From CAZTPJ01 sp964614515 (lineage in GTDB: Bacteria > Planctomycetota > Phycisphaerae > Phycisphaerales > UBA1924): a DNA stretch of 64,000 bases. The notes under the pieces are model-generated. The model worked only from the letters and a program-made list of their open reading frames with translations. It was not told the origin of the DNA and did no database searches. Position 1 is the first letter of the stretch. Each line of letters opens with the position of its first letter. Positions 61,270 to 64,000 of the stretch are shown here, piece by piece. The position numbers and the translations under genes are program-made. Where the stretch lies: contig CAZTPJ010000004.1 of NCBI GenBank assembly GCA_964614515.1, forward strand, positions 1 to 64,000. The letters are read 5' to 3'.

Positions 61270-63375
61270 ATGGCGTATACACAGAAAGACCGTTGGATGG
61301 CCGTGGGCACGCCGCTGGGCGATGATGTGCTGCTGCTTGACGCGATCGAAGGTGAAGAGTGGCTGGGCGAGTTGTTCGAGTACACGCTGTCGCTGACGAG
61401 TGACAAGGTGAACCTCAAGTCCGAGGACATCATCGGGCAGGGCATCACGGTGCGGATGGAGATTGCAGAGGAGGGCACGCGCTACATCCACGGGATCGTG
61501 TCGGTGTTCGCCTTTGACGGTTTCAAAGAGGGCCTGGCGAAGTATCGGGCGACGATCGTGCCGTCGATCTGGCTGCTGACCCGGCGCGCGGACTGCCGCG
61601 TGTTTCAGGAGATGTCGATCGTTGACATCATCAAGAAGGTCTTCCAGGACGCGGGGCTGAGCGACTATGAGATGAACCTGAGCGAGTCGTACACGACCCG
61701 CGCGTTCTGCGTGCAGTATCGAGAGAGCGACTTCAATTTCATCAGCCGTCTGATGGAAGAGGAGGGCGTGTACTACTACTTCAAGCACGAGGATGGCAAG
61801 CACACGCTGGTGATCGCGGACTCTCCCGGCGCGCATGAGGATCTGACGCACGCGGCGACGTTGCCGTATCGCACGCCCGGGGATGAAGGCGAAGTCGGCG
61901 AAGATCATGTCAGCGCGTGGACGATGGAAGACGCCGTGCAGTCCGGGGCGTACGCCCACACGGACTACAACTTCATCAAGCCGACGCTGGAACTCAAGGC
62001 GATGTCGAAACTCGCATCGGGCGCGATCGCATCCGACGCGGAAGTCTTTGACTATCCCGGTCGCTACGCTGAGACGGCCGACGGCGAACGCCTGGCCCGC
62101 GTCCGCGTGGAGGAGATTCACGCGCAGTATCGCACATATGAAGGCGAAACCAACGCGAGGGGCATGGCTTGCGGCGGCACGTTCACGCTCGAGGACCACT
62201 CGCGCGACGACTTCAACCGCAAGTATCTCGTGGTCGGCACATCCATCAGCGCAAAGAACAGCAGTTTCGGCACCGGCCAGGGCGACGATGAAGATCTGTT
62301 CACCTGCGAGATCGAAGCCATTGAGTCCGACACCGTATATCGACCCCAGCGCGTGGCTGAAAAGCCCATCATCCCCGGCGCGCAGACGGCCTTTGTCGTG
62401 GGCAAGGATGGCGAAGAGATCGACTGCGATGAACACGGGCGCGTTCGCGTTCGGTTTCACTGGGATCGCGGGGGTGAGTCCACCGAGGATTCTTCATGCC
62501 TGATTCGCGTGGCGCAGGTGTGGGCGGGTCAGAACTGGGGCGCGATGTTCCTGCCGCGCGTCGGCCAGGAGGTCATCGTTGAGTTCCTCGAGGGCGATCC
62601 GGATCGTCCGATCATCACCGGACGGGTTTATAACGGCGCATCCAAGCCGCCATACGCCCTGCCCGGCGAGAAGACCAAGTCCACCATCAAGTCCAACTCG
62701 TCCAAGGGCGGCGAAGGCTTCAACGAGATTCGATTTGAGGACAAGAAGGACAGCGAACAGATCCTCGTGCATGCGCAGAAGGATGCCGACATCCGGGTGA
62801 AGAACGACGCGAAGGAGTGGATTGGCAATGACCGGCACATGCTGGTGATTCGACACCAGGTCGAACAGGTCGTGGGCAGCCGCCACGAAGTCGTGGACAC
62901 GAATCACCACGAGAAGATCGTCGGCGCCCGCCACCTGAAGATCGAAGGCAGCGAGGTCAAGCACATCGACACGAAGCACTCGCTCAAAGTGGGGGACGAC
63001 TCGGGCGAGGAATACGGCAAGAACAAGTCGATCAAGGTCACCGAACAATGTTCCGTCAAGGCCAAGATCGTGGTGATCGAAGCCGAGGAGAACATCACGC
63101 TCAAGGTGGGCCAAGCCTACATCGCGATCGAGAAGGACAGCATCAAGATCGCGGTGGACAACCCCAGCGGCAAGATCGAAGTGGACACCAAAGGCGAGAT
63201 CAGCATCAAATCGCTCAAGGACACGACCATCGAAGCGACCCAGAACTTCTCAGCGAAGGGCACGGCCGGGGCGAAAATTGAAGGCACCGCGCAGGTGGAG
63301 GTCAAAGGTGCGCAGGCGACGCTGGCGGGGGACGCGATGTGTACGGTCAAGGGCGGCCTGGTGAAGATCAACTGA
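61270..63375 (+). CDS. vgrG: Type VI secretion tip protein VgrG (TssI)
   Basis: A 701-residue trimeric spike protein. The gp27-like head shows 'LLLDAIEGEEWLGELFEYTL', 'ISRLMEEEGVYYYFKHEDGKHTL' pieces and 'ADSPGAHEDL'. The gp5-like OB domain reads 'CDEHGRVRVRFHWDRGGE', and 'SCLIRVAQVWAGQNWGAMFLPRVGQEVIVEFLEGD' pieces continue the family pattern. The C-terminus is a repetitive beta-prism of short V/I/K-rich repeats, ending 'GDAMCTVKGGLVKIN'. There is no fused effector domain, so cargo must be delivered by adaptors, Hcp or PAAR-like partners. It is followed by two small cargo-like genes. Confidence 0.97.
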   Translation: MAYTQKDRWMAVGTPLGDDVLLLDAIEGEEWLGELFEYTLSLTSDKVNLKSEDIIGQGITVRMEIAEEGTRYIHGIVSVFAFDGFKEGLAKYRATIVPSIWLLTRRADCRVFQEMSIVDIIKKVFQDAGLSDYEMNLSESYTTRAFCVQYRESDFNFISRLMEEEGVYYYFKHEDGKHTLVIADSPGAHEDLTHAATLPYRTPGDEGEVGEDHVSAWTMEDAVQSGAYAHTDYNFIKPTLELKAMSKLASGAIASDAEVFDYPGRYAETADGERLARVRVEEIHAQYRTYEGETNARGMACGGTFTLEDHSRDDFNRKYLVVGTSISAKNSSFGTGQGDDEDLFTCEIEAIESDTVYRPQRVAEKPIIPGAQTAFVVGKDGEEIDCDEHGRVRVRFHWDRGGESTEDSSCLIRVAQVWAGQNWGAMFLPRVGQEVIVEFLEGDPDRPIITGRVYNGASKPPYALPGEKTKSTIKSNSSKGGEGFNEIRFEDKKDSEQILVHAQKDADIRVKNDAKEWIGNDRHMLVIRHQVEQVVGSRHEVVDTNHHEKIVGARHLKIEGSEVKHIDTKHSLKVGDDSGEEYGKNKSIKVTEQCSVKAKIVVIEAEENITLKVGQAYIAIEKDSIKIAVDNPSGKIEVDTKGEISIKSLKDTTIEATQNFSAKGTAGAKIEGTAQVEVKGAQATLAGDAMCTVKGGLVKIN

Positions 63376-63405
63376 GGCGCACGAGCGAGGAACGCGGAGC
63401 AGACC

Positions 63406-63807
63406 ATGGCAAGCGCAAAGGCAGTCAAGATGATCACGCTTCAGGATTATGAAGCGCCGCAGGAGGTGATTGAATCCGCCGTCGCCGAGTTTGGCGAGAT
63501 CGAGGAAGCGCCGACGCGTCAGTTTCAGCGCGATCCGGGTCGTCCGGACACCATTGGCGTGGTGTCGCCGCAACGTGAGGACGGCGAGCCTGGCGATCCT
63601 CCGCCGGATCACTGGATCGGGGTGAAACTGGTGGACAACGACGGCGAGCCGGTTCCGTTCGAGCCGTTCCGTCTGAAACTGGGTGACGGAAGCATCCTTG
63701 AGGGCACGCTGGACGAGAAGGGATACTGCCGGGTCGAGGGCGTGGAGCAGGGTACATCACAAGTCTCCTTCCCGAACATCAACGCGGACGAGTGGAAGTC
63801 GGCGTGA
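63406..63807 (+). CDS. Small VgrG-linked protein with an Ig-like domain
   Basis: A 133-residue soluble protein encoded 30 bp after vgrG. The first about 70 residues are acidic and flexible (YEAPQEVIESAVAEFGEIEE). The C-terminal part, 'GVKLVDNDGEPVPFEPFRLKLGDG' in pieces, then 'LDEKGYCRVEGVEQG' and 'VSFPNINADEW', matches the small beta-sandwich common in T6SS cargo and adaptor proteins behind vgrG genes (pattern L-D-GxPv-G--DexG). Its role is probably to link effector or peptidoglycan-binding partners to the VgrG tip. No signal peptide or toxin motif is seen. Confidence 0.7.
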   Translation: MASAKAVKMITLQDYEAPQEVIESAVAEFGEIEEAPTRQFQRDPGRPDTIGVVSPQREDGEPGDPPPDHWIGVKLVDNDGEPVPFEPFRLKLGDGSILEGTLDEKGYCRVEGVEQGTSQVSFPNINADEWKSA

Positions 63808-63838
63808 CCGCCCCACACGCGCCGCGGGAAGATCGCGC

Positions 63839-64000
63839 ATGAAGAAACACATCGCCAAGGACCAGGATCACATCAGCAGCGTCGCGTTCGAGCACAAACT
63901 GCTCACGCACGCGCAGTTGTGGTCCGTCAACAAGTCGAAACTCGCGTCAAAGAAGCGCAACGATCCGAACGTGCTTTTCAAGGGTGATCGCGTCGTCTCC
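63839..64000 (+). CDS. LysM-like protein, probable T6SS cargo (3' part beyond the right edge)
   Basis: The first 54 codons of a gene starting at the ATG at 63839, 5 bases after GGGAAGA. The sequence 'KDQDHISSVAFEHKL' followed by 'QLWSVNKSKLASKKRNDPN' and 'VLFKGDRVV' has the pattern of T6SS-associated LysM-like domains (GDHxSSIA, IW, NPNVL, GDRL). Such domains bind peptidoglycan and often front cell-wall-acting effectors. The gene continues past the window, so the effector part cannot be seen. It lies 31 bp after the Ig-like gene. Confidence 0.7.
   Translation, partial: MKKHIAKDQDHISSVAFEHKLLTHAQLWSVNKSKLASKKRNDPNVLFKGDRVVS

Noticed and set aside
58840..62460. A 1206-codon open frame on the minus strand
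   Set aside because: It lies opposite clpV and vgrG. Its translation is His/Arg/Asp-rich without domains, a mirror of GC-rich codons of the real genes.

Overview
The window looks like a chromosomal segment of a GC-rich planctomycete, most likely of the Phycisphaerae. Two secreted proteins end in paired C-terminal modules of the type (C/L)D(V/I)FDFL-F-N-F-AG, the 'GC-type dockerin' tail typical of that class. Other signs are a GldA/GldF/GldG-like ABC module with DUF4340, type II pseudopilins, and outer-membrane systems (T6SS, two-partner secretion) in one Gram-negative envelope. No tRNA, rRNA, CRISPR array or transposase was seen. Two runs of exactly 10 N (19660-19669, 50131-50140) mark assembly gaps, each inside a gene.

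Layout, 1-22 kb: housekeeping and mixed genes. These are the 5' end of clpC (minus strand); a DUF2071/YqjF protein; a five-gene ABC module (ATPase, permease, GldG-like auxiliary, DUF4340, small membrane protein); a PHP-glycosyltransferase fusion; two small membrane proteins; two secreted dockerin-tail proteins flanking an S1/P1 nuclease; cysC; a minus-strand group of a DCC-family protein, a Sua5-phosphatase fusion and rpiB; a pseudopilin; and comEC, interrupted by an N gap.

Layout, 22-64 kb: one very large type VI secretion locus, nearly all on the plus strand. It opens with regulatory or envelope genes: a kinase-like protein, a TssJ-like lipoprotein, and a 1448-residue pseudokinase-TM-FGE/SUMF1 fusion. 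Then come a Fha/TagH-C-like protein without FHA domain, tssK, tssL, tssM and tagF. A two-partner secretion pair (677-residue TpsB transporter, about 3290-residue TpsA exoprotein with two families of internal repeats) follows. The locus resumes with tssA, tssB, tssC, hcp, tagJ, tssE, tssF, tssG, clpV, vgrG, a small Ig-like cargo/adaptor protein and a LysM-like protein that runs off the edge. All core T6SS parts are present: membrane complex, baseplate, sheath, tube, spike and recycling ATPase. TssJ is represented only by a divergent lipoprotein.

The most unusual part is the regulatory head of the T6SS locus. In Pseudomonas a periplasmic FGE-like protein (TagR) acts on a membrane Ser/Thr kinase (PpkA), which phosphorylates an FHA protein (Fha1), and TagF opposes this. 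Here the kinase-like and FGE-like parts are fused in one polypeptide across a membrane segment. The kinase fold lacks its catalytic Asp, and the Fha-like protein has no FHA domain, yet TagF is kept. This suggests a phosphorylation-independent version of the threonine phosphorylation pathway. The kinase-like genes also carry in-frame poly-G tracts of 8-10 bases.
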